The notes beneath the pieces were generated by a model, which ran no database searches, was not told the origin of the DNA, and worked only from the letters and a program-made list of their open reading frames with translations. A stretch of 64,000 nt of DNA, taken from Rapana venosa (Eukaryota; Mollusca; Gastropoda; Neogastropoda; Muricidae). The stretch lies in assembly GCA_028751875.1 (NCBI GenBank), contig CM054155.1, positions 55,023,492-55,087,491 of the forward strand. Direction: 5' to 3'. Below, piece after piece: positions 1-11,639 of this stretch; positions within the stretch are counted from its first letter, which is position 1; the number at the start of each line of letters is the position of its first letter. Position numbers and translations under genes: made by a program.

Positions 1-1359
1 ATCTTTCTTCTTTCAGAGGCACATAGGCTGCAATCCTATTTGGAGTCAGTCACTTTGTGAAGTTTTGTACGTAAACTGCGAGACTGTGTGTTGTGTGGTC
101 GTTTGTGCACCGCGTGTAATGAGCGTGTGGTGTCGTGTTCTCCTCTCGTGTGTGTTGTGTGTGTGTGTGGTGTGTGTGGTGGATAATAAACTACGCGCGT
201 GACGTGTATGGTAAATTTCGTTTTTAATATCGTCTTCTACAGTTGTGATAGTAGACCAAAGAAGAGGGAGCTCATAGTGTGTGGGAAAAGGAACCTGATA
301 CTATCTATAAGGGATAGGTAAGAGGCCCATAACCTATAAGGCAAGGGGAACGAGCCCGTCCAGAGACACTTCCACTCTCGAGGGGCCCAGCCTACTTGAG
401 GCCGGCGCCCATCCTCCTCTCTCTCCGGCTATTCACTTCCCTGACCGTTAAGAGGGGCAGGTACCGATTACAGCTGAGGGAACTGTTCTGAAAGCAAGGC
501 GTGCAAACGGTCCACCCATTACAACTTGTAACCACGCGCGACGATGCTTAACTGGCTGGGGAATGCGAAGTGCTTCTCCGCAGACCACTGGAGCTATCCT
601 CATCCATATCTATACTCCTGACAATAACGAAAAGAATGCTTTGTTAAGTTCTAACGGAGCTTACAATGGTCAGGAAGTAAATTGCATTTCCTGATCTCAC
701 CTAACTAAACACTGACATTTAAATAAGAATAAAAAATATTTTACTACATAAACCATACTTCAAAAGTGAGGAAAAATACTAAAGGCATGTCTGAAAAAAA
801 ATATTTTGAGACTCTAAACAAATTCAAAACAACATAAAACCCCTTTTCAACCAATCTTAAGGATCAAATAGAATTATAAGGCACTGTATTAAGCATCTTT
901 ATATGTCAAAGTAATCCTTACCACATCCACGAAGAGGACGCGGCAACACCTCTTTTAAAACAGGTCAGCTATGTCTGAGCCGACTGCAAAACTTCCTTTG
1001 GAGAAGATACCGTCAGACCAGTACGGGACTTTGCGTTCAATCTCGACACTCTAATAATATTATAAAAGTAGGTCCTATTTTTCATAATTAATGTTCATTC
1101 TCCGCATTACATGCAAAATGCATTTCATGCATTCTTGTCTTGAAACCAATTCAAATTCCTCCAAAAAACCCAAAGAAATCATATTGCTTTAAAATGCAGT
1201 AAATAACGTTTTTCTACGTTTCTCAACAAAAACCCGTTTACACTCGTAAAAACAACGTTCATGTGTCTTAGACATCAAATCAACTTCCTCACACTGCAAA
1301 ATAAGTTTTGTTGTGCTTTTAACATCAAACACACCGTTCACGGCGATATGTAAAAATAC
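1..1359. other. Unidentified noncoding DNA
   Basis: No open frame resembles a known protein. Positions 85-180 are GT-rich, and about 340-620 is richer in G+C than its surroundings, with runs of direct C/G clusters. I looked for rRNA or tRNA structure in the GC-rich part and could not support any. The rest is AT-rich single-copy-looking sequence. Confidence 0.5.
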
Positions 1360-1383
1360 CACACACACACATCACACACACAC

Positions 1384-1430
<47 letters not shown>

Positions 1431-1476
1431 CACACACACACCACACAACACACACACACACCACACACACACTCAC
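1360..1476. repeat. (CA)n microsatellite
   Basis: Imperfect CA dinucleotide repeat interrupted by T and by CC/AA slips. The open frames it creates on both strands (His-Thr or Cys-Val repeats) are artefacts of the dinucleotide. Confidence 0.95.
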
Positions 1477-1728
1477 ATTTACTAAGGATGAAGAATAAAC
1501 CAGGTCCCGTGTGGAACGCCTAGAATATCTTGTGCACATAGTAAAACGCGTTTTGCTATTCGGAAGAGTGGCCAATTTTGTATCGGGGAATCGGATGACA
1601 AAATGGACAAATCTCGCATATACATGGTGGTGTGGATGTAAAAAGACACATGAGTGAGCTTTATAGCTGCTTCTCCTCGAAATGAACAGAATAAAATCAA
1701 GTGAAAACAAATAAAAACACGCCGCACT

Positions 1729-1826
1729 GCACACACACTCACATACACAACACCACTCACACACACACACACACACACACAACACACACACACAACACCA
1801 GACACTCACCACACACACACACACAT
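1729..1826. repeat. (CA)n microsatellite
   Basis: Second imperfect CA tract, about 250 bp from the first, with the same kinds of slip interruptions. The 250 bp between them shows no recognisable feature. Confidence 0.9.
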
Positions 1827-3719
1827 TTTGCAGAACACAGAGCAACGTTTGTTTGACAAGTTAAAAGAGCTGGAGGTCCCGTGGGACAGAGCGTAAAACA
1901 TCTAACCGGAGACATGACAAACAAAAGAGAACCCACATCATCCTTTAGAAAAAGGAAGAACACGCTAAAGCACTCTCAAAGCTCCACCCATCATGGCACT
2001 GATCTTTCGGCTCAGTAAGAGAGACTGATGTACCTACTGGTAGGCTAGCCTTGTCCCTTGCCTGCCATACTGAACCAGAATAAATGGTAACATCGTGTAA
2101 AATGTACAATTCTAACATGGTTAAGCAACAACCATGCTTACGAAGGATCCAGTACATTGTGTTACACAACAGACATGCTAAAATGGTGAAAAAGCTACAT
2201 GAACCACCACCAGTCTGCTTACCATAAACATCTGAAAAACAAAAGATACATGATACTTAGGGTGACATCATCAGATGGGACTCATTTTCAGAGAAATATC
2301 TTAGATCAAATGATGCCCAAGGGAGCAGGCATTGAAAAAAACACGACCGACAAAACGACCTCGACGGGTCAGTATGCGTGAATTCAAAGGAATAAAAACA
2401 TTCACCTGAGGACGTAGACACATGTTGAACAGATCTTGATGACGGAAGAAACTGAGAATATATGAAATGGATTTCTATGAGATGCCACGCATCTTATGGC
2501 AACTATGCTCGGACTGTAAACATCGCCATGTTTTCCATAGAATCCAGATCCCATAGAGCATGGTCTTCTTGCCTGTCAACATTTGAGTTCTCAGGAACTC
2601 ACATACCAACACAAAATGCACAATTATGGATAAATTCAGCTTGGCGACCTATGTTCAGCACTTGTAATGTTTCAGGGAAAAAAATGTAACCGAATTTATT
2701 GTAAATCCCATCAAAATGTTTGCGACAAATTTACGTAAGTTATCGTAACACGATTGTCATTCATTTAACCACTTTCAGTTGACTTTCGCCTCTTTGGAAT
2801 AGTTGGGTTCATAGAGATTATTTTGGCACCAAATGAAAGCTATCAGTAACTGTGAAATTGAATCTGAATATAACCACTACACAAATTGCTTCTCTCTATT
2901 GATCTGGGATGCCATCCACAGCGTAATGTATTAGAAAAATAAAAATGATTCCAAAATAATTTCCATTACCCCATGTTTGAATGCCACTTCACGAACACAA
3001 CACGATTCTTGAAAAAAAACAACCCAAAGCAATTACAACAAGAAGAACAGCCTAAAAATATGTTTTTAAATTGTTTGAAGTGACATGAATCTGATTATTG
3101 TGTAAATCCAGCATTCAGTAAGCTTTTGAATTAGAAAGCGTTGTTTAATGGAAAGGAGTGGCAGTTTTTCTTAAAAAAATATGAGCACGACTTTCCCCCC
3201 CCTCACAAAGTATAAAGGAAAGTTGAAACTAATTTTTAGTGAACATGAATTCGCATTCTCTGAACCTAGTCTTAAGTTCAGAAGGCCTCTTTCTAACATG
3301 CCATTTATTGCTAAATGAAACTATCCTTTTTTCACCATCTAAAACACGTCCATTTATTTCTGACAACACATGTTTTTCATAAAAATCAAGAGTCCTTTCC
3401 ATTGGTGGCCAAAGTTTACTAGGTTCATTTTAAACGGTTGTATGATGGTACTTCTGTCACTGTTTGCTCATGATTATCGTCTCCAGCTTACCCCTGAATT
3501 CACTACACGTTGTTAAACATGGCAGGAAGGATTGATCCACAACAAACACTTTGATTTTCTCACACTAAACGTAGTTAGAGAGGCATGTACAGACAAACTT
3601 GTTGTATCAAGCTTCTTCGCTTATAAACCAAAACAGTTATTTTTTTATAAACTTAGGCAAGTACTCTATAATCAGCTATCTGTACTCATTTTGTAACCGA
3701 TAAGCTAATTAATTTATAT
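1827..3719. other. Unidentified noncoding DNA
   Basis: AT-rich sequence with only short random-looking open frames (up to 75 codons) on both strands. I recognise no gene, repeat family or RNA in it. Confidence 0.5.
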
Positions 3720-5215
3720 ATATCATTTAGATAGGCCTTGATATCTGCGCCAGTGCTTGTCACTTGTCTTTTCACTTTGTCCGTCCCATGTCCCAAAGGA
3801 CGTAGGGGGGACAGAGAGAAGACGCCACAGAGATCTTCTTTCATGCTTCACGATCCTGTGTGGGCACGTACGTAAGGTGTTGGCAGGGGTTGGGCGGTCC
3901 ATGTCTTTGATGTTGTCAACCCATGATACTTTTGCGCGGCCTCTTCTTCTCTCTGCCTTCAAGGGTTCCCTGCAAGATGTTTTTGCTAAGGTGTTTGCGT
4001 CTTGTGGGTGTTGACCAAACCACATCAGCTTTCTCCTCTCTTTTATGGTGGAGAAGAGCAGAGTTTCTTGGGGGCTTTTTGATTCTTCATTGCATATAGT
4101 TGTTGGCGTTTTGTGATCTTTGTGTGATATTTTGAGGAGTCCTTCTGTGGCGCTTGTTCTCGAATGTTGGATTCTCACTCTATAGCTTCCTGCTGACAGG
4201 TCCATGATTCCACCATAAGGAGACAGATACCACAGAGGGTTTCGTAGCAGGTCGATCACCTTGGTGCAGAAGCTGACTGTTGCTTCTGATAGTAGATTCC
4301 TCTCGAGTCTGGCTAGAGCAGCATGTTTGCTGTTGCTCATGCGAGCTTTCTCACTTCATTGTTTGATTGTGCCATCTTTTGTTAATGGAGCCTAAGTATT
4401 GAATGGCGTCATACGCCCCTTCCAGTAGTTCTCCATTCTCTTTATTTCCGTGCGGTCCATTACTAGCGCTGTTGGACCATGAATCTTTAATTTCTCTGTA
4501 CTCGACCGCCATGCCGTATGCACTCGCTCGATATGAAGACTATCTGTGAGAGTCTTTGCAGTTTCTTGTTTGCTGCCCGCCCATGAGGGTCCATTTCATC
4601 TCAAATCTGAGGTTGCAAAGGCGGGCTTCCCACCAATGAGACATGCGAAGTGGTGGTCGTTTGCAGGTCTCTGTCATGATGCTTTTTGGGAAGAGATTGA
4701 AAGTACAGGTGAGAGAAGGGCAGCCCTGACGGACCCGCAACCTTACCCGGTGGCTCTTGAAGTAACTCGCCATGTATTGTTCAAGAAACTGCACGTCTTT
4801 GCGTTCTCGCAAGTGCCCTTGATACTTTCACATGAGGGCGGTATCAATGTTGAAGTGCCTGAGTACTTGCCAGAGGCCGTCATGCCATACCCTCGTCAAA
4901 GCCTCCTTTTGAAGGCCTATGAAAATTGTGATACCAATTCTTTTTTTTGTTTTTGGGAGGCTTTCTCTATCCAGAATTCTCAATTGAAAATTTGTTTCTA
5001 TTCTCATCTGTGCTGCGTTTACTTCGTCCTAAAGCCGGCTTGTTCTCGGCCAGAGTTTTTCCGCTAGTGTTTTTTCAGTCCTGTTGAGGACTACCCCCGA
5101 AGCTTGATCTTGCTAGTCAAGGAGCTTTGGGGACTGATGGGTTTCTGTAGTTTCTGGCATTGCTTGAGTTTCCCTTTCTATGTAGTGCGGTATTTACAAG
5201 AGACTGTGTACCATT
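3720..5215 (-). mobile_element. Decayed LINE fragment: reverse transcriptase and C-terminal region
   Basis: Minus-strand remains of a non-LTR retrotransposon of the endonuclease-reverse transcriptase kind. Reading from 5215 downward, the pieces follow LINE order. First come fragments like 'EKTLAEK' and 'RVWHDGLWQVLRHFNI' (RT fingers/palm). 'VRLRVRQGCP...FNLFPKSIMTE' follows near 4.7-4.8 kb, then a 205-codon open frame (4340-3723) with the conserved tail pattern 'KERRKLMWFGQ', 'ERRRGRAKVSWVDNIKD'. Several frameshifts separate the pieces, and the palm FADD motif is not intact. The family resembles the LINEs at 17.2-18.5 kb and 26.2-27.7 kb. The 5' endonuclease part is absent, so this is a 5'-truncated dead copy. 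Clade assignment (RTE-like or related) is an inference. Confidence 0.75.
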
Positions 5216-6944
5216 CTTCCTGGCCATTCATTGGGTCGTAATCTTCTGACAAAGTTCTGTGAAATCTCCCCTTGCCGTTTACATTCCCTCCCATTTTTTA
5301 GAGTTCAGCTGGGATCTCTATTCGATCTCCAGGGGACTCTTCCCTATCTTCTCCCCAGCACTACTCTCTCTTCTACTCTGCACGAATTAAAACGTGGAGC
5401 TATTAAAGCCTCCGACGAGATATCACTTTACACAGATGCACACTATAACTTATCATAAAACATAAAGACTTTCACAAACTGATACTTTGTACTAGAAACG
5501 AAGATATCTACCACCACAGATTTGTTTGCAAGATACATGATTAATTAACCACATATGTCCACCTGGAGGGAAGGCAGATATTCATAATTAACCAGTGGTG
5601 CGAATGCACATGTTCCGCAGTCTTCTCAGCTGCGCACTCTAGCAAGCTTCCTAAGCTGTCTCATACAGATTGAACAGTATACATTATCAGCTCTAAAGGG
5701 CTCACACTACATTTACCCATACTAACATCTTCCAATCTTATATTCCACTCCTTAATGAAACCCCAAACTTATACCACTAGATTTATACGGTTTATGGTCT
5801 GGGCATTTGGTCTAATTTAAGTTCTCATATTTCAAACTTGTTTACAATGAGGACAGCAGTTCAGGCTATTAACTGTGACTAACACCGGCCTCCTACATCT
5901 TACCCCTTACAGTCTACTAATACTACTTAAGATGAGCTTCTCCTCTCTTCTTTCTAAAATAAAGTCTATTCCACAGCTCATCAATCGCTTCTACACTGAT
6001 TTAGTAAAGATATGTTAAAACCCCGCCGCCAATGTCGCAGTGAATACGCTGACTAGTAGGTGGTTGTTTTTCCTGTGATGTTTTCTCAGACACAGGCACC
6101 ACTGAACTTCACCAAAGGACCCAGCACATGCAGGGCTCCCCTGTGCTGGTGGCTCCACGCGCGGCCTGATAGTGATTCGGGTGGGCACCCTGTGGACTTC
6201 CGACTCTAAGGGATGACATTAACAAATCTGGGTAATTCGCCTCGTGGACGGGAATGGGGACATATTGAAATGAGCGCGTGGAACAGCAGGACGCGTATAG
6301 ACGTCACTGACATCTAGGCGCAAGAGCAAAAAAAAAAAGATTTGTTTTACCAAAATTACAAGACACACTTTTCATAGCATCTAATTTTAGGGTACATAAA
6401 TTTATGTACCTTTACCTATATGATGCAATAGACGAAAAAATATTTGATTTCCAACAAAATCCGAGAACCTCATTGTGTTGGATGAATCGAAGTCAGATTC
6501 AGTATTCAGTCAATCATATCCATGATATATGACAAACATATATGCACGTGAAAAAAACTTGTTATTGATTTTCTTTCCTAGATCAGACCAACCCTCCGCA
6601 ATTTCGTGGAGATAACTCGGGCCACACTATTGAATGACAAAAAATAACGTTAAGACATTTCATGTAGACAACATTAAATTGACATGAAACAAGTAGATAA
6701 AATACAACCTAACAATAATTAGTTAACATACTGTAATGGAAAATAAGCATATTTTAGGATTAATCTACACTAAATATAAAAAGACAAATATATCATAGCA
6801 TAATAATGACATTTACGTATAACTGAGAAAACTGAATATACTGGACCGCACACTGTATTGGTTTCGCTGTTTTAATTTTCACCTAGAGGCAATAGCTGGA
6901 GGTCCACCTGGCTACAGAATGATCGCAAACATTTTATTTTTTCT
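5216..6944. other. Unidentified noncoding DNA
   Basis: No supported gene. About 6010-6310 is richer in G+C than the flanking AT-rich DNA and may be a fragment of a dispersed element, but I could not match it to another part of this window. Confidence 0.4.
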
Positions 6945-7620
6945 GTATAGAATAAGCCCAACATTCCTGGTTTCTCTAAGCGGAATATTATTCTAACATT
7001 CTTGTTTCTCTGTGTAGATTTGATCTCAACATTCTAAGTTATCTGTGTATTTAATGACATTCTGGTTTATTCTATGTAGAATAATCAATCCTGGTTGATC
7101 TATGTAGATTGATAGATGTGGCTATTTTTTCTGTGAGAAATGATTTAATTCTGGCGTTTTCCCTGTGTAGCAATGATATGGCTGTATTCTTTTTTAGCTA
7201 GTAGAACAACATTCTGATCTTCTGAGGGAGCAATATATTCTGGATCTCTATGAAGAAAGATATCATCTTTATTGTAGACAGACATCATCACATTAGACAG
7301 ATATCATTTTGCTTTCTATACAGAAAAATTCCAGAAATTCTTAGTTTTTCCTGAGCAGAAGGATAGTCAAGTTTCTCTGTGTAAATTATAACATACTGCT
7401 TCTCTGTGTAGAATGATAACATTCCCTCGTGTTCTGTGTGTAAATGATAGCAGAGTGGTGTTTCTGTAGAATAACATGTGGTTTCGCAGTGTAGAAGTAA
7501 GCATTGTTGTTTCTCTGCTGTGAATGAGAACATTGTGTTCTCTGTGCAGAATGATATGACATTAGCGTTGCTCTGTGTAAATGATACCATTGTGAATTCT
7601 CTGTATTAGAATGTGAGAAC
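6945..7620. repeat. Decayed tandem array, ~25-30 bp unit
   Basis: The phrase 'tttctctgtgtagaatga' followed by 'taacattctgg' recurs with substitutions and indels across about 670 bp, for example near 7010, 7070, 7375, 7395, 7450, 7510, 7540 and 7590. Unit length varies because of indels. The open frame on the minus strand across it is a by-product of the repeat. It may be related to the larger array at 11.6-13.6 kb, which also alternates 'ctgtg' with 'tagcatt'-like words. Confidence 0.7.
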
Positions 7621-8267
7621 TCGCGACATTCTGGTATCTCAGTAATTAAGTGGGTCTATTGAAATAACAACTGCTTAATGTCTCTATACCAGCTCAGTGA
7701 TACTCTCCTGCGTGTGTCTCTCCAGTCCACAGCGGGCTACATCTCTAACAGTGATCGAATCAAAATCACCAATGCTCTGAAGATCATCATGTACCTACCA
7801 ATGTGGCACTGATGCTGTCTGCAACTCTCACAGTCACGGGACATATGGTAATGAACCGTCCCTCAATCATCGTCACACACGTTTACAGGCAAAGCTTTCT
7901 TCTCGTGCACACTGGCTCCAAACAAGCTCAACTTGCCATGTTTGCAGCTACCCGAATAGCAAACTAATGTTTGAATGTTTGGAAATCAAGGTACACGTTT
8001 TTTAAACAATCATTTCCTTCATAAACAAAACCAGGAGGATGGAGTAAGTGTCCCTTCTTGGAAAACATTACGGATTCCATGCTACATGCATGTAGTTGCT
8101 TTTCTCTCTGGTTTGACTCTTCAGCGAAGACACCCAGTTATACTACATATAAAATTTCTAATGACATTCGAAATGATTAACACTTAAGGGTTGATAACAC
8201 CCGGTTGTTAAGTTCCCAGCAGGTGGAACAAAAAAACTCCAACATTACCTAGATTCAATGTCACCCC
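7621..8267. other. Unidentified noncoding DNA
   Basis: No recognisable gene. One 70-codon plus-strand frame (7975-8187) shows no motif and is not called. Confidence 0.4.
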
Positions 8268-8404
8268 CAACACTCTCTCTCTCTCATCTCTCTCTCTTCT
8301 CTATCGCTTCTCTCTCTTCTCTTTCTCTCTCTCTCTCTTCCTCTCTCTCTCTCTCCTCCTCTCTCTACTCGCTCTCATCTCTCTCTTTTCTTTCTCTTTT
8401 TTAT
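8268..8404. repeat. (CT)n pyrimidine tract
   Basis: About 135 bases of nearly pure CT/TCTC with occasional A, G or TT breaks. The strand asymmetry makes it a polypyrimidine/polypurine tract. Confidence 0.9.
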
Positions 8405-8559
8405 CCCTAAGGCGGGGACTGACATGGGGAAAAAAAAGCACCTAAGTTGCTTTTCAGGTCTCCCTTGCAATAAAAGAATTTTGTCATTGTCTTTGTTTAC
8501 ACTCCCTTCCCCACAGTGGATGATGTCCCTAGTTTCTACCGTCAGTTGGCGGTGCGGCC

Positions 8560-8962
8560 TTTGTGTGTGTGTAACGTGTGTCGCGTGCTGTGCCGGTGTT
8601 CGTGTGTGGGTGTTGTGTGTGTGTCTGTGTGTGTCTTGTGTGTGTGTGTGTGCTGTGTGTGATGTTGTTGTTGTTTGTTGACCCACTTTCATTTTACGGT
8701 CTGTTCACTTTTATGATATTTAGACGCCCCACCCCCCCCCCCCCCCCTCTACAAAAAAAACCAAAAAAAACCCCGGTTAGATGTTGGATGTGGGTTAAAA
8801 AAAATACTCTCTAACTATAAAACAATCTCGAAAACTTGGGGCAATGCAACGGGAATTTAAAAAACAACAAAAAAACCACACAGTCATTAACGTTTAATCG
8901 TAACCTATAACCAAGGTCCTATGGAGGCACTGTAAACAAACACCTTTCACAATTTCAAATGC
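8560..8962. repeat. Dispersed repeat, copy 1 (GT tract plus tail)
   Basis: A GT microsatellite (8561-8662) is followed by 'gatgttgttgttgtttgttgac', an A/C-rich low-complexity stretch, and an end reading 'cctttcacaatttcaaat'. The same order of landmarks occurs at 53,318-53,687, with many small indels. Shared words include 'tgttgttgttgtttgttgac', 'cttggg.caatgcaac.ggga' and 'gtcattaa'. The shared segment stops at about 8962, after which the two loci are unrelated. It is a decayed interspersed repeat of unknown type with no coding capacity. Confidence 0.8.
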
Positions 8963-10880
8963 CAATTTTAAAACTACTCGAATATGCTGGTAGGGAGTTT
9001 TCAGAAAAATGGGGGCATGAAAGGTTTTACACTCCTGGCAGTCAAAAAGTATATGAGTATTTACGTGATATCTCACCTCATCAGCTCGGCATTTACCATT
9101 TTTGCTCGAATTTGGTTATCAAATCGCACTTTACCGTTTCATTCTATTGAATTATTATTATCATTCTCCTTGATCGTAAAAAACACTTTTGTACTCAACC
9201 TCTGCAATTGTCCCCACTGTTAGATTATGGGTACTGATTGCAGTTCTTCAGTTAAAACGTCTCTCATTTGGCTGATTACTATCAGTGACCTTTCTCCAAG
9301 ATTTTTTTTGTCTAGTAAGCTATACCCTTCTTAGTAAGGATAAAGGCACATGCAATTCTTATTGCAGTCCCGTCCATCGTTTTGCCCCTTTTTCGGCAGC
9401 CTCTATCCGCCCACTCATTTGGAAAGAACCCAGTGGTCTGAAGGCACCCAACAAAATCTCACTACATATGCCTTTATGGTTAAGAGATGTATGACCATGC
9501 TTAATCCTAATATGAATTTTCTCGAAGTTTTCTTGTAACATGGCGATTTTAAAGCATACAATGCCTTTTACGAATCAACGCAAACAGAAGAATTTGAAAT
9601 ATTACCCCAACGGCAAATCAAGGTATATGTAAGACCCATTAGAAATGCTACACGAGTTCTGCTGTAAATATCGAGTGATGTTCTACAAATAATACTGATT
9701 ATTTCTTCAATATTTAACGAGCCGGTATAAAACACAAGCAGAACCCTGTTTCTGTTGATTATCTAGGCGTGATCCATCTGTGATAAATTTGTAAATGTCC
9801 AAAATATTTACTATGTAGGATGTGGGATCGGACATCACAACAATTATATTCTTGGTTTGTCATTCTTCGTTTTCATTAGACACCTCTATATCAAAGTTGC
9901 TTTAATTTCATCTCGACCCTGATGGGCAAGTGTAAGATTGCTTCTCGTGTGTCCATGCTGTGTTGATTCGACTTCAGTCAGTCTTTCTACCAGATCAGAC
10001 TACACATATGTACATATGGGCCTTAACACCGAGGATATACTTTCGTCTTTAGGAAAATTAAACTCTGATTTCACTTGCTATGTTCTTCTGAAATAAAGTT
10101 TTCTGTCGTTTTGTTTCTAAGCAAATATGTTTAGCACCATGCAGTTGACGGTAATCATCTAAAGTGCAATATGCCCACTTCGTTAAGTTCCCAGGCTTGA
10201 GCGCGTGAGATCGGCACACCAAGAGCTCAGTCTGTATCTTTTGCAGTCCTATACTTTGTAACTTTTTAAGTAAATACTCTAGCCGCACTGAGAAACAGAC
10301 CTCTTTGACCATACGTCACGATAATTTCTGAACGAAAAGGGAATGTAGCTAAATATTTCATACTTTATCAAATGTGTCCTGGGCCCCAGAATTGTTTACT
10401 AACCATCTTCAAAAAGTTCAAAGGCCTTTCTTTGCTTTAGTTACAAATTGTCTTCGATATGTGCATTCCAAGTTACCTTAGAAGTGAAAAAACACCAAGA
10501 ACTTTAGCGGTCGTCTTTATACTCACATCCAATTGGTCCCAATTCTAAATGCTGGTATACTTCACCTGGTTACCTTCCATTCTCTTACAAAGCACATCGT
10601 GTACGCTTTTTTCTTGGATTACAAGTAAATCCATCATTTCGAGCATATAAATATCGATGTTGAGTTCAAGCTGGTTCTGGATCATACCCTTTTAATGTAG
10701 TTTAAACGCTCCTTTTGGCGTGAGCGCTTCGTTGGATATAGAAACATGTCATCACACATACATTATCTCTGCTGAAGACTTGTACTATGACGTAAGCACC
10801 TCGAAAATTTCATCAGAAGATCAGGCAGTAAAACTTAATTTGAAGAGAGGAGATATGACATGAAACTGGGGTAGTACCCC
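8963..10880. other. Unidentified noncoding DNA
   Basis: AT-rich sequence without motif-bearing frames. The short frames around 8984-9538 and 10,058-10,312 overlap on opposite strands and show no protein signature. Confidence 0.45.
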
Positions 10881-11560
10881 AGATGTGTGTGGGGGTTGTG
10901 GGGGTGTCGGTGGGGGGGGTGGGGTGGGGTGTGATCGTGTGGGTGGGGTGGTGGGGTGTGTGTGGGGGGGGTGGGGGTGTTTATGCTGTGTGTTGTGCTT
11001 AGCGTGATGCTGTAAGTGTGTGGTGAGGTTAAGTGTTGTGTATGTGTGTGGGTGGTTTTGTGTGATGGAGGCGGGGTGGTCCTTGCTTACAGCACACGTA
11101 TGGCTATACAGACTTTTAGCGTTTGTGTGTGTGTGTGTGGTGTGTGTGTGGGGTGTGTGTGAGTCGGTGTGTGTGTGTGGGTGTGTGGGGGTGGGTGTGG
11201 TGCGTGTGTATGCTGTGGTTTGGAGGAGGGGTGGTCCCTTGCTTACAGTATCATTCTCAGTCATGCTATAAGACTTTTTGTGTTTGGTTGTGTTGTGTGT
11301 GTGTGTGTGGGTAGTGTGAGGCTCGTGTGTGTGTTATGAGGAGGGGCTGGTCCTTGCTTATCAGACAGTACGCCTTATATCCAGCCGTTGTGTGTATGTG
11401 TGTGTGTGTGTGTGGTGTGTGGGTGTGGTGTGTGTGTGTGTGTGTGTGTGTGTTGGTGTGTGTGTGTGTGTGTTCGTGTGTTGTGTTGTGTGGTCAAACG
11501 TTCCTTTCCAGCACAATGCTATGCTGTCTAAGCACATGTTGGTGTGTGTGTGTGTGTTAG
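10881..11560. repeat. GT-rich array with a ~120-155 bp higher-order unit
   Basis: Long imperfect (GT)n/(GGGT)n tracts are interrupted three times by a similar non-GT phrase: 'ggggtggtccttgcttacag' near 11,073, 'ggggtggtcccttgcttaca' near 11,230 and 'ggggctggtccttgcttatc' near 11,343. Each is followed by a variable 25-40 bp and then GT again. The microsatellite and spacer have therefore been copied together, with spacings of about 155 and 115 bp. Frames of Cys-Val repeats here are artefacts. Confidence 0.8.
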
Positions 11561-11639
11561 CATCCATTTCTGTGGTAATTGTTAATATGTTCCGATACGA
11601 CATTGTTAACAGTCAGCTCTGTACTTACTTAAGGGCATC

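Noticed and set aside
340..620. GC-richer patch as rRNA or a tRNA cluster
   Set aside because: I could not find conserved rRNA words or a cloverleaf, so composition alone is not enough.
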